From Mycobacterium sp. NAZ190054 (GTDB taxonomy: Bacteria > Actinomycetota > Actinomycetes > Mycobacteriales > Mycobacteriaceae): a stretch of DNA of 50,919 nt. Below are positions 20,056 through 29,485 of the stretch, piece after piece (positions within the stretch are counted from its first letter, which is position 1; each line of letters starts with the position of its first letter). The stretch spans positions 1 through 50,919 of the forward strand of contig NZ_LMVQ01000571.1 of NCBI RefSeq assembly GCF_001545925.1, in the 5' to 3' direction. The position numbers and the translations under genes are program-made. The notes under the pieces are model-generated. The model made no database searches, had not been told where the DNA came from, and saw only the letters and a program-made list of their open reading frames with translations.

Positions 20056-23000
20056 GCAGCGACGCGACGGCAACGTTCATCGGCGTCCGCATCCAGGGAG
20101 GTCTACTGCCGGCCGATCTGCTTGCAAAGCTCTCGACCGGGACCGATGTGGCTGGGTTGACGTCCAAGGACTTCCACCTTCCGGCAGGCGAATCCGTGCG
20201 AGAAGCGGCCAACCGCGTGTGGGCGTATCTGCGCGGCGCGTGGACGACGTACCGCCAAGCGCTGGAGGCGCTGCCCGACAGTGACGCCGCCACTGCGCTC
20301 ACCCGTGAGCGGTTCCTGCTGGTGCTGCTGGATCAGCTGGGCTACGGCCGGGTGCCCACCACGGGGAGGGGCGGTATCACCATCGGCGATCGCGGCTACC
20401 CCATCTCGCATGTGTGGGGCAGCGTGCCGATCCACCTGCTCGGCCGGGTGCCGCTGGACACGCGTTCCAAGGGTGTCGCCGGCGCCGCCGGCGCCTCACC
20501 GCAGTCGATGGTGCAGGAGTTGCTCAACCGGTCCGATCACCATCTGTGGGCGATCCTGGCGAACAGCACCACGCTGCGCCTGTTGCGGGATTCGACATCA
20601 CTGGTCGGTTCCGCCTACGTGGAGTTCGACCTCGAGGCGATCTTCGACGGCGATCTGTTCGCCGACTTCCTGCTGCTGTACACGCTGTGCCACGTCTCGC
20701 GCGTCGAGACCCGCGACGACGACGTCGGGCCCGCGTCGTGCTGGCTGGAACAGTGGCGCGAAGATGCCGTGGAATCCGGCTCGCGCGCACTGAACCTGTT
20801 GCGCGACGGCGTCGTCGAGGCGATGCAAACCCTTGGGGCCGGCTTCCTTTCGCATCCGGACAACGCCCCGTTGCGCGAAGACCTGGCCGAGGGACGGCTG
20901 TCTGTCGACGATGTGCACCACGGACTACTGCGTGTGGTATACCGGCTGCTGTTCAACTTTGTGGCCGAGGATCGCGGCGCACTGCTGGACCCGAACGCCA
21001 ACGCGCAGGCGCGCCAGCGCTACACCGCCTACTTCTCCACCGACCGCCTGCGCCGCGTCTCGCGCCGCCGCCACGGCGGCCGTTACGGCGACAAGTGGCA
21101 GGCACTCACCCTGGTGTGGCGCGGGCTGGGCAGCATCGAGGGGCTTTCCGAGCTTGGCCTACCCGGAATCGGGGGTCTCTTCGAGCACGGCGACCTGGAC
21201 TTCCTCACCGGCTGCTCATTGAGCAACCAGGCCTTGCAGTCGGCGGTGCGCAGCCTGTCGGTGGTGCGCGAGCCACGCTCGCAGGTGCTGCGTGTGGTCG
21301 ACTACCGCAATCTCGGCGCCGAGGAACTCGGCAGCATCTATGAGGCGCTGCTGGAGTTCGTGCCGAGCTGGGATCCGGCGACCAAGACCTACGATCTGGC
21401 GGTCGCGTCGGGAAACCAACGCAAGGACACAGGCTCGTACTACACCCCCACCTCGCTGGTGGAGTCGTTGCTTGACACGGCGTTGGACCCGGTGCTCGAC
21501 GAGGCCGAGAAGTCCGACGACGCGATCGAGGCGCTGCTGAACGTCACCGTCTGCGACCCCGCCTGCGGCAGTGGGCATTTCCTGGTCGGCGCGGCACGCC
21601 GGATCGCCAAGCGGGTCGCCGCCATCCGCACCGGCGACCCAGAACCCGCCCCCGAGGCGGTACGGTCGGCGATGCGGGAAGTCGCCGGCCGTTGCATCTA
21701 TGGAGTCGACGTCAATCCCCTCGCTGCGGAGTTGGCGAAGGTCTCGCTGTGGATGGAGGCGCTTGAGCCAGGCCGCCCGTTGACATTCCTCGACGCGCAG
21801 ATCAAGGTTGGCAACGCGCTCGTCGGCGCGACCCCGCGGTTGCTTGCCGAAGGGCTGCCGGATGACGCGTTCAAGCCCATCGAGGGCGACGACAAGAAGG
21901 TCACCGCTACCCTGGCGAAACAGAACAAGGCCGAACGCAGCGCGCAAGGCAGCCTGTTCGACGTCGACATGGTCGAGGCCAACACCCAACTGGGCGAACA
22001 GGTGCTGGATGTGGTCGCCGCGCCCGTCCTGTCGCTGTCCGACGTGCACGTCCAACGGCAGCGCCTTCGGGCCTACGCCGACTCCCCCGAGTACCAGCGT
22101 CAGCGGCTAGCGGCCGACGCGTGGTGTGCGGCGTTCGTATGGCCCAAGACATCTGGCGCGCCGAAGGCCATCACCCATCGGACCGTGACCCGCCTGATTG
22201 ACGGTGAGGACCCACTGGACGAGGCCGCCCGAGCCGAAGTCGATCGGTTGGCCGCTGAATATCGGTTCTTTCACTGGCACTTGGAGTTTCCCCATATCTT
22301 CCCCATGGCAGCCGCTGGTGGCGGCACCATCAATCCCGATACGGGATGGGGAGGCGGGTTCTCCGTCATGATCGGCAACCCGCCGTGGGAGCATGTCGAA
22401 CTCAAAGAACAGGAGTACTTCGAAGCTCGATACCCCGAGCTCGCAAGGGCCGCAGGAGCGAAACGCAAGTGCCTCATCGCCGCTCTGATCGAATCAGGCC
22501 AACCACTCGGCCTCGATTATCTCGCTGAGAAGCGCCGCCTCGACGGAATGCGGCACTTCGCGGCGAACTCGGAACGGTACCCGTTCTGCGGGCGCGGCCG
22601 AATCAAGACAGACCCACTGTTCGCCGAGGCAGGCCGAAACCTCTTGGCGGGTAACGGGCGATTCGGGATGATCCTGCCTACCGGCATAGCGACAGATGCC
22701 ACTACTCAGTACTTCTTCAAAGATCTCGTTGTATCGCAATCGATCGCCAGCTTGTACGACTTCGAGAATGCAAAGCCCTTATTTGTTGGCGTGCATCGTA
22801 GCTACAAGTTCTGTCTACTCACCGTCGTCGGTCGGGACACCACCGAACCCGTTGCCAACTTCGCATTCTTCGCGCACGACCCAACGGACCTACAACGCGC
22901 CAACGTGACGTTCGCACTCACGCCGGAAGAGATCACGCTGCTCAACCCGAACACCGGCACGTGCCCCGTGTTCCGCAGCCGTCGCGACGCCGACATCACG

Positions 23001-23951
23001 CTTGGCATCTACCGACGTGTACCGGTCCTGATCCGCGAAGGCGACCCGCACGGAAACCCCTGGGGCGTCAAGTTCATGCAGGGTCTGTTCAACATGACCA
23101 GCGACTCGCACCTGTTCCGCACCCGCGACGAACTAGAAGCCGACGGTTGGGAACTCAGCGGGAACGTCTTTGAGCGCGGAGACAAGCGGATGCTTCCGTT
23201 GTACGAGGCAAAAATGATCCACCACTACGACCACCGCTGGGCCACCTATGAACGTGACGGCAGCGTGCGTAACGTCACGCTACAGGAGAAGCGTGATCCT
23301 AACTTCGTCGTCATGCCACGCTATTGGGTTGACGAGAAGGAGGTCAACGCGAAGCTCGAGGGCAAGTGGAATAAAGAGTGGCTGCTGGGCTGGCGAGATA
23401 TCTGCAGGAGTACGGACGAACGGACAATGATCTGCTCGTTGCTACCGCGGACTGCCACACCCGACGGCACGCTGTTGATGCTTCCATCGCGTGAACCGGA
23501 AGGATTAGTAGCTTGCTTGTCAAGTTATGCCTATGACTTTCCAACCCGGCAAAAGGTTGGCGGAACGCATCTTAAGTTCTTCACGGTTTATCAGACGCCA
23601 GTGACGTCGCCGGACCAGTTGGACCAGGCCATGGCGGCCGCAGGCGGCCAGACTGCAAGCCTTTGGATACAGCAGCGGGTCAAATTCCTTCAGCACGATT
23701 GGCAGGACCTTCAGGAGCGTGCGGAGGTTCGAGCCGAAATTGATGCATTGTTCTTCCACTTATTCGGCATCGAACGCGACGACGTCGACTACATCATGGA
23801 GACGTTCCCCATCGTCAAGCGCAAAGACGTTGCAGCTCATGGTGAGTACCGCACGAAGAGGATGATCCTCGAAGTCTACGACGCGATGGCCGAGGCGGAA
23901 GCAACAGGCGTGCCGTACGAGTCGCCGTTCGACGATGCGCCCGCATCGTGA
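20052..23951 (+). CDS. Class I N6-adenine DNA methyltransferase, DrmMI/PglX-like (Eco57I family)
   Basis: A 1,299-aa enzyme that transfers methyl from S-adenosylmethionine to adenine in DNA. Residues 1-440 are helical. The catalytic core begins at GSYYTPTSLVESLL (461-474), with AdoMet motif I DPACGSGHF (502-510), YGVDVNPLAAELAKVSLW and the catalytic NPPW (776-779). The C-terminal half carries the target-recognition region. Size and architecture fit DrmMI of class 1 DISARM and also PglX of BREX; the adjacent SNF2 gene favours DISARM. Translation starts at a GTG inside the stop of the SNF2 gene (GTGA overlap). GC drops from about 75% near 21.1 kb to about 47-50% near 22.7 kb and 23.5 kb, suggesting that the recognition part was exchanged. 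It probably marks self DNA for the restriction partners. Confidence 0.9.
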   Translation: MSSDATATFIGVRIQGGLLPADLLAKLSTGTDVAGLTSKDFHLPAGESVREAANRVWAYLRGAWTTYRQALEALPDSDAATALTRERFLLVLLDQLGYGRVPTTGRGGITIGDRGYPISHVWGSVPIHLLGRVPLDTRSKGVAGAAGASPQSMVQELLNRSDHHLWAILANSTTLRLLRDSTSLVGSAYVEFDLEAIFDGDLFADFLLLYTLCHVSRVETRDDDVGPASCWLEQWREDAVESGSRALNLLRDGVVEAMQTLGAGFLSHPDNAPLREDLAEGRLSVDDVHHGLLRVVYRLLFNFVAEDRGALLDPNANAQARQRYTAYFSTDRLRRVSRRRHGGRYGDKWQALTLVWRGLGSIEGLSELGLPGIGGLFEHGDLDFLTGCSLSNQALQSAVRSLSVVREPRSQVLRVVDYRNLGAEELGSIYEALLEFVPSWDPATKTYDLAVASGNQRKDTGSYYTPTSLVESLLDTALDPVLDEAEKSDDAIEALLNVTVCDPACGSGHFLVGAARRIAKRVAAIRTGDPEPAPEAVRSAMREVAGRCIYGVDVNPLAAELAKVSLWMEALEPGRPLTFLDAQIKVGNALVGATPRLLAEGLPDDAFKPIEGDDKKVTATLAKQNKAERSAQGSLFDVDMVEANTQLGEQVLDVVAAPVLSLSDVHVQRQRLRAYADSPEYQRQRLAADAWCAAFVWPKTSGAPKAITHRTVTRLIDGEDPLDEAARAEVDRLAAEYRFFHWHLEFPHIFPMAAAGGGTINPDTGWGGGFSVMIGNPPWEHVELKEQEYFEARYPELARAAGAKRKCLIAALIESGQPLGLDYLAEKRRLDGMRHFAANSERYPFCGRGRIKTDPLFAEAGRNLLAGNGRFGMILPTGIATDATTQYFFKDLVVSQSIASLYDFENAKPLFVGVHRSYKFCLLTVVGRDTTEPVANFAFFAHDPTDLQRANVTFALTPEEITLLNPNTGTCPVFRSRRDADITLGIYRRVPVLIREGDPHGNPWGVKFMQGLFNMTSDSHLFRTRDELEADGWELSGNVFERGDKRMLPLYEAKMIHHYDHRWATYERDGSVRNVTLQEKRDPNFVVMPRYWVDEKEVNAKLEGKWNKEWLLGWRDICRSTDERTMICSLLPRTATPDGTLLMLPSREPEGLVACLSSYAYDFPTRQKVGGTHLKFFTVYQTPVTSPDQLDQAMAAAGGQTASLWIQQRVKFLQHDWQDLQERAEVRAEIDALFFHLFGIERDDVDYIMETFPIVKRKDVAAHGEYRTKRMILEVYDAMAEAEATGVPYESPFDDAPAS

Positions 23952-23969
23952 TCTGTAAGGGGAAGGCAC

Positions 23970-26255
23970 ATGAGCGAGGTAGAGGTCGGGACGTTCGGTA
24001 GCGAGCCGGCAGCCAAAGTCGAGAAGATCGGCCGTCGACTCATCGAGTCCGGCCTGGGCAAAGATGACTCGCTGCTGACACCCGGTGAGCCCATCTGGAC
24101 CATCGATCATTTGGACGAACTCACACGCGACTACGTCGACCGCCCTGAAATGGGGCCACCTGGATTCTTCGTGAAGCTGAAACAACAACTGGCCGGCACG
24201 TCTCCAGGCGGTGTCCAACTGTTCGCCGAGTTGCTAATCCTCAACGTGCTCCCAATCAAGAATGTCGGCGGACCACGCAAACTCAAACAGGTCCAAGACG
24301 TGCTCAACTTGGCCGCTACCCCGGCGGCGATACCACGTGACGTCGAGGCGGTCCTCCTCGCCGGCGGTGTCTTCAACGGCGGACAAGCGTTCACGAACTA
24401 TCGCTGGGCGCAGATCGCATGGCTAATTGAGATGGCGCGTCACTTCAAATCACTCCCCAAACAGCGACTGATGGCTGCGCTGGCGGACCCACTGGTCTTC
24501 CGTGACAAGGTCAACGCCGTGCCGACGGGCCAATCAGCGCAGCGACAATCATTGTTGTATCTGGCGTTTCCAAGTTTCTATCTGCCCGTTGTCAATGTTG
24601 AGCACCGCAAGGCGATTCGCGACGCATTCGCCGACGACTACCTGGACGAGCCCTCCGGCGATCTCGATGTCGACCTCAACCGGGTCTACGAAGCCGTCGT
24701 AGAAGCAGAGGGCGAACCGGTCAACTTCTACCGCGAACCGTGGATCGACCGTTGGCAGAAGCGGTCAACACCAGCCGAACCTGAACCGACCGATCAGGTT
24801 CAACACGCGTGGAAGGTGTACGGGTCCAACGTCAAAGGTCAAGACATGGTGCCGATCTGGCGCACCAAGCAGTCGATCTCACTCGCCGCAAGCCTCCTTC
24901 GCCCGGTCGATGCCGATGTGACTCGAGACGAGCTCAAGGCATACGTCGAAGAGGATTACCTGTCATCGGGGTACGCAGCCAAGCAAGAGAAGTTCGACGA
25001 GTTCTATGCATTCTTGAAGCGGATGCATCCTGGGGATCTGGTCGTCACGATCAGCCAAGGCGATGTCCATTTCGGCACGATCACCGGCGACGCCGATTTC
25101 GTACCGAGCAGCGACGGGCGGTCCAACCTCCGCCGCTCGGTGAAGTGGTACGAGCATCCATGCCCGTTGTCGGATCTACCCAGCGACGTCGCAGCGCGCC
25201 TCAACGCCCAGGGCGAGGTCGTGGACCTGAGTCAACACTTACAAACGCTGCTGGCACTCGCCGAGCGTCGACTACGGACGGCGAAGTCTGGTGACGTGCA
25301 CCTGCCCGATGCCACAACCGATCTCGCGAAGCGGCTTCACGTGGGGATCGACTGGCTTCAGGACTGCGTTAACCTGCTCCGCGACCGCCGCCAACTCATC
25401 TTTTACGGCCCGCCCGGCACCGGAAAGACCTACATCGCACAGGAACTCGCACTCCACATCACCGACAAGCCGAACGTCAAACTGGTGCAGTTCCATCCCG
25501 CCTACTCCTACGAAGACTTTTTCGAAGGGTTCCGTCCGCAGGGCGAGGCCGGCGGCGGGCAGATCGGGTTCACACTGAAGGCGGGGCCGCTACGGCGACT
25601 GGTCGACAAGGCCGCCGAGAATCCGGATCCGGTGTACGTCCTGATCATCGACGAAATCAACCGCGGCAACCTGCCGAAGATCTTCGGCGAGCTGTACTTC
25701 CTGCTGGAATACCGCGACCACGCCATCGATCTGATGTACTCATCGGACAGTTCAGAACCGTTCTCGCTGCCGAAGAACATCTTCGTGATCGGCACGATGA
25801 ACACCGCCGACCGCTCCATCGCGCTCGTCGATGCGGCGTTGCGCCGCAGGTTTGCGTTTCTCCCGTTGCATCCGTCCGAAGAGCCCACCAACGGCATCCT
25901 TCGTAAATGGCTCGCCGCGAAGGGCTATCCGTCGATGCTTGCCGACCTGCACGACGAACTCAACAGCCGAATCACCGATTCGGACTTCAAGGTTGGGCCG
26001 TCCTACTTCATGCGCGACAAGATCGCCAACGACCCGACCGGCGCTGCCCTGAAACTGATGTGGCGCACCGACATTCTGCCGCTGCTCGAAGAGCACCACT
26101 TCGGCGACCGCAACATCGACGTCAACAGCCGCTACGGCCTGGATGCGCTTACCAAGAGCCTCGCGGCCAAGGTAGCTGCGACCACAGGTGACGAAGGCGT
26201 GGCCGCAGACACCGAACCAGGTAACAATGGCCCCACCAGCACTGATTCTCACTGA
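23970..26255 (+). CDS. mcrB: McrB-like AAA+ GTPase/ATPase with helical and EVE-like N-terminal domains
   Basis: The 761-aa protein is the NTP-driven motor of a McrBC-type restriction complex. Residues 1-270 are an uncharacterised, mostly helical domain found in actinobacterial McrB-like proteins. Residues about 300-440 resemble an EVE/PUA-like module (FYAFLKRMHPGDLVVTISQG, FGTITGDADF), the sort of fold that reads modified bases. The AAA core has FYGPPGTGKTYIA (GKT at 485-487), the McrB marker FHPAYSYEDFFEGFRP, Walker B LIIDEINRGN (D561, E562), the sensor GTMNTADRSIALVDAALRRR and a C-terminal lid. The RBS is AAGGGGAAGG and the gene starts 18 nt after the methylase stop. McrC overlaps its end by 29 nt. 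It lacks the classical E. coli McrB N-terminal domain, so its target base may differ. Confidence 0.92.
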   Translation: MSEVEVGTFGSEPAAKVEKIGRRLIESGLGKDDSLLTPGEPIWTIDHLDELTRDYVDRPEMGPPGFFVKLKQQLAGTSPGGVQLFAELLILNVLPIKNVGGPRKLKQVQDVLNLAATPAAIPRDVEAVLLAGGVFNGGQAFTNYRWAQIAWLIEMARHFKSLPKQRLMAALADPLVFRDKVNAVPTGQSAQRQSLLYLAFPSFYLPVVNVEHRKAIRDAFADDYLDEPSGDLDVDLNRVYEAVVEAEGEPVNFYREPWIDRWQKRSTPAEPEPTDQVQHAWKVYGSNVKGQDMVPIWRTKQSISLAASLLRPVDADVTRDELKAYVEEDYLSSGYAAKQEKFDEFYAFLKRMHPGDLVVTISQGDVHFGTITGDADFVPSSDGRSNLRRSVKWYEHPCPLSDLPSDVAARLNAQGEVVDLSQHLQTLLALAERRLRTAKSGDVHLPDATTDLAKRLHVGIDWLQDCVNLLRDRRQLIFYGPPGTGKTYIAQELALHITDKPNVKLVQFHPAYSYEDFFEGFRPQGEAGGGQIGFTLKAGPLRRLVDKAAENPDPVYVLIIDEINRGNLPKIFGELYFLLEYRDHAIDLMYSSDSSEPFSLPKNIFVIGTMNTADRSIALVDAALRRRFAFLPLHPSEEPTNGILRKWLAAKGYPSMLADLHDELNSRITDSDFKVGPSYFMRDKIANDPTGAALKLMWRTDILPLLEEHHFGDRNIDVNSRYGLDALTKSLAAKVAATTGDEGVAADTEPGNNGPTSTDSH

Positions 26256-27453
26256 GGGCGGCCCTCCGCTCTCTGTGTCGCTGACCGGCGCGGAGTTTCG
26301 CGCTTTGACAGAGTTGGGCATCGTCGGCGTCACGCCGACACTGACCGCGGGCGTGTACGACATCGTCGCGGGCCGCAAAGTCGGCGCCATCGCTATCGGG
26401 GAGCGCCATCTGATCGTGCGGCCCAAAATCACCGATCTGAACCGCCTGCTGTTCTTACTTGGCTATGCCCAGAATCCGAGGATCTGGCGTGACGAACCGA
26501 TCGGGCTGGCGGGCGCCGATGAACTGCTGCCGGGCGTGGCGGAGGCTTTCGCACGGATCGCCACCCACGCCGTCGAACAGGGACTGCTTCAGGGTTACCG
26601 CACCATCTCCGACACACTGCCCGTACTTCGCGGGCGGATTCTCGCGGGCGAGCAGATGAGTCGGCTCTACGGCCTGCCCGTGCCGATCGCCGTCGAGTAC
26701 GACGACTTCACCGTCGACATCGCCGAGAACCAACTGCTCGCGATGGCCACGATGAGATTGTTGACGGTGCCGCGAGTGAGTGAGCCGGCGCGACGCCTCC
26801 TTCAGCGGCTGCGTCGAACACTGGCCGACGTGTCTGTGCCGACACGCGGCTCGTCGATCCCGACATGGCATGCAAGCCGCCTCAATGCCCGCTACGGGCA
26901 AGCGCTTCGGCTCGCCGAGATCGTTTTGGCTGCAGAATCATTCGAGCATCACCTGGGCGAGGTCACCGTCACGGGGTATGCGTTCGATATGTGGCGGATT
27001 TTCGAAGACTTCGTCACCACGGCCCTGAGCGACGCCATGAATATGCGCGGCTGGCGTAGCGAGATACAAGCTGCGCTACACCTCGACAGCGCACGACAGA
27101 TCGACATGCGCCCGGACCTACTATGCCGCCGCGCCAGCACGACAGCGGTCGTCGACGCAAAGTACAAAGCCGAAAGGCCCGAAGGTTTTCCCAACGCCGA
27201 CCTGTACCAGATGCTGGCGTACTGCACGGTCCTCGGAATCAGCGACGGACACCTCATCTACGCCAAGGGCAACGAACCGGTCACCACACACTCGGTACAG
27301 CGCGCCGGCGTCACCATCCACTGCCATGCTCTCGATCTCGGACTGGAACCGGCGGCGCTGCTGCAGCAAGCCGATGAGTTGGCGGCAGCAATAACCTCCG
27401 CTGAACCCGCGCACATGCCGACGACGCCCGCATCCGTCGCCTCGGGGGCGTAA
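26227..27453 (+). CDS. mcrC: McrC-like endonuclease subunit
   Basis: A 408-aa McrC family protein that supplies the nuclease for McrB. The N-terminal part (GVYDIVAGRKVGAIAI, LIVRPKITDLNRLLFLLGYA) is the McrB-contacting region. The C-terminal PD-(D/E)XK site reads RPDLL (D297) followed by VVDAKYK (D310, K312), all intact. I chose the ATG at 26227, which lies inside the 3' end of mcrB and follows AGGTAAC; an upstream in-frame codon at 26188 would add 13 residues. The stop TAA shares its last A with the ATG of the next gene, so translation is coupled to an unknown partner. Family knowledge: McrBC cuts DNA carrying modified cytosines; the target of this variant is unknown. Confidence 0.92.
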   Translation: MAPPALILTEGGPPLSVSLTGAEFRALTELGIVGVTPTLTAGVYDIVAGRKVGAIAIGERHLIVRPKITDLNRLLFLLGYAQNPRIWRDEPIGLAGADELLPGVAEAFARIATHAVEQGLLQGYRTISDTLPVLRGRILAGEQMSRLYGLPVPIAVEYDDFTVDIAENQLLAMATMRLLTVPRVSEPARRLLQRLRRTLADVSVPTRGSSIPTWHASRLNARYGQALRLAEIVLAAESFEHHLGEVTVTGYAFDMWRIFEDFVTTALSDAMNMRGWRSEIQAALHLDSARQIDMRPDLLCRRASTTAVVDAKYKAERPEGFPNADLYQMLAYCTVLGISDGHLIYAKGNEPVTTHSVQRAGVTIHCHALDLGLEPAALLQQADELAAAITSAEPAHMPTTPASVASGA

Positions 27454-29321
27454 TGGCCACCAAGAAGGTTGACGCTGACGTCTACGACGGTGACAGCTTC
27501 GTAGCCAGCGTGACAGCCCGTCCCATCCGCCTAATGCCTAACCGACTCGCCGGTGTCGTTTACAACGGCATGGTCTACCCGCTCTATCGCGGCGACTTCA
27601 TTCAACTGCAGGACGAGCCGGTGGAGAAGGACGAATGCCTGGGGTTCGTCAAAGCCGGCGCGCAGACTCCCTACATGGAGGTGGAGGCGCCGAGTGGCAG
27701 CGACGAGCAGCACCTGGGGATCGAGGACTGGTACCTCGAGTCCAATCGATTTGGCCACTATCTGGTCTTCGACGCTTCAGAAGAAGCCGCGGAGCGGCTC
27801 GTCGATGCGATTGAAGAGTACGGCCTCGGAGTGCGGAGGTTCGACGAAAGTTCGCGTCCCGCAGACGATGGCCACTTCTACGACTGGTTTATCCGCCTCG
27901 GGTTCGATGGCTCGCGCGATGAGTGTCTCCGCCAATTAGTTGCCTTCTTTGACAGTGACGCGGACGACTACGAAGACAGCGTGGTCGATGAAGGCATCAT
28001 CGATACTGGGGAGGAAGACGACGGAGCGGATCACTATGAGATAGCCCAAATGTTCGTCGATGCGAGCCCGCAAGACCTCGATGTGGACGACGTGGCGGAT
28101 TGTCTCGAGGTCTTCGATGTGGACGGCCACAGCGAGTGCAGCGGCTATCTCAGTTGGCGATACGAGGAGGCGATTTCACGACCCGGTAGTACCTTCGACG
28201 AGACCGTCAGAGGCTGCCTGCGGATACTCGGAACGATCGTCAGAGATGACAAGGCGTTGTTGTCTCACCTCGTAGGCGCGCATGGACAGTTTCTCGACGG
28301 GTCCCCAGGCATCGTCGAGCGCGCAATCGAAGCGGAATTCGACAAAGTCGATCTCGACGCGATGTGGTGGTCCCCCGATGATGCACTGCGAAGAGCCCGA
28401 GCCAGCCTGACGTTCCTGCGCCGTGCCGCTGTCTTGGCATTCGGCGATCAAGACTACTGGGAACAACTTCTCGACAAGGTCCAACAACTGGCCCCACCGC
28501 CCGCGGTGTCTCGACGTGGTCAGCCAACCCACGTCGTTGCCGCGACCGAGAACCTGGACCGGATGCTGGGCCTGTTCGAGGACCTGTTCACCGGTGACGA
28601 CTCTGGACTCGGCGAGCGTTACGACAATGGACAAGCAGACCTGCGCGCCTTGAGCGAGGGGCGATTTGACTTCCTCGATGAGCTCGATCGGACTCTGACA
28701 AGCGATACCACGGCCGACGGAGATCTGCCCTTCGAAATTCTTCCGCCTGGCGAGCTTGTCAACTCGTTCATCGGAGAATTGCGCGGCGCTGGAAGTTACC
28801 GCGGGCGCGAGATCGATCTCGGAAGACTGAAGGTCCTGAAGCGCCTCGAAGAAGTGTTTTCGGACGCCACCTGCAAAATCCATCGAGGAGCGTTTCCGTC
28901 CAGTGGAAACGACAACCTCTACGTGGTGCTGTCCCTCTCACGGCCGAACCGCTCCGGCGAGGACGCGGTGGCCATAAGTCCGTGTAAGGGCGAGCATGCC
29001 ACGTTCGTCGTGCGCCACGACTGCGGTTCTCGCCTGCCTTGGCGGGTCGTCCTCGCGCAGACGAAGCGGGAGGCGAAACATCTCGGAGCACGCCGACTGT
29101 TGTTCACGTCGAAGTCGGGCCGAGGCATCGACGTCTATCAAGCGATGCTCGAAAAGCTGGTCCATCTGCTGGACTGTGAGCCTGACGAATTTGATTGGGG
29201 GCAGGGCTACTTCAGCGATGAGGAATGGCCGCAACAAGGCGACCACCCGTCGCGACAGCGCGTACCGAAGCATTCCCCGAGTGTTGTCGAGCGGGTTCGG
29301 AACTGGATCATGCGCAGATAG
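27453..29321 (+). CDS. Unknown 622-aa acidic protein, translationally coupled to mcrC
   Basis: I do not recognise a family. The first 60 residues are beta-rich (VASVTARPIRLMPNRLAGVV, then VYPLYRGDFIQL). Residues about 165-235 form a strongly acidic stretch (FFDSDADDYEDSVVDEGIID, then DLDVDDVADCLEVFDVDG). Residues 300-470 are helical and carry GELVNSFIGELRGAG. The last 150 residues form an alpha/beta domain (DNLYVVLSLSRP, HATFVVRHDCGSRLPWRVVL, KREAKHLGARRLLFTSKSGR). No membrane segment or known nuclease or helicase motif is seen. The ATG overlaps the mcrC stop by one base, which is strong evidence that it belongs to the same operon. It could be a regulator, specificity factor or DNA-mimic-like component; none of these is shown. 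Confidence 0.85.
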   Translation: MATKKVDADVYDGDSFVASVTARPIRLMPNRLAGVVYNGMVYPLYRGDFIQLQDEPVEKDECLGFVKAGAQTPYMEVEAPSGSDEQHLGIEDWYLESNRFGHYLVFDASEEAAERLVDAIEEYGLGVRRFDESSRPADDGHFYDWFIRLGFDGSRDECLRQLVAFFDSDADDYEDSVVDEGIIDTGEEDDGADHYEIAQMFVDASPQDLDVDDVADCLEVFDVDGHSECSGYLSWRYEEAISRPGSTFDETVRGCLRILGTIVRDDKALLSHLVGAHGQFLDGSPGIVERAIEAEFDKVDLDAMWWSPDDALRRARASLTFLRRAAVLAFGDQDYWEQLLDKVQQLAPPPAVSRRGQPTHVVAATENLDRMLGLFEDLFTGDDSGLGERYDNGQADLRALSEGRFDFLDELDRTLTSDTTADGDLPFEILPPGELVNSFIGELRGAGSYRGREIDLGRLKVLKRLEEVFSDATCKIHRGAFPSSGNDNLYVVLSLSRPNRSGEDAVAISPCKGEHATFVVRHDCGSRLPWRVVLAQTKREAKHLGARRLLFTSKSGRGIDVYQAMLEKLVHLLDCEPDEFDWGQGYFSDEEWPQQGDHPSRQRVPKHSPSVVERVRNWIMRR

Positions 29322-29472
29322 AGGGCAACACGCCGAACCGAGCCTCGGCATCGAAGCGTTGCTGGTGAAGATGCTCTCGGGGCCGACGGCGGCTCGCAGG
29401 TCTGGATTTCACGACGTTGTTCGTGCTTGGGTGAGTAGCATCAATCGAACACGCAATGTCAGACCCCGTCGC
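29322..29472. other. Break between the methylase-McrBC operon and the SIMPL gene
   Basis: About 150 bases with no gene seen. No Shine-Dalgarno sequence is found before the next gene, which instead has its own -10 box, so the polycistronic unit probably ends here. No clear terminator hairpin was found. Confidence 0.4.
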
Positions 29473-29478
29473 TAGTGT
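29473..29478 (+). promoter_or_regulatory. Leaderless-type -10 box of the SIMPL fusion gene
   Basis: TAGTGT matches TANNNT and ends 7 nt before the ATG at 29486. This geometry favours 29486 over the in-frame ATG at 29456, which lies upstream of the box. Confidence 0.5.
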
Positions 29479-29485
29479 GTTCCCG

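Noticed and set aside
20052..23951. BREX PglX assignment for the methylase
   Set aside because: No pglZ, brxC, brxB or brxL gene is present in the window; the DrmD-like SNF2 neighbour makes DISARM-type the better label.
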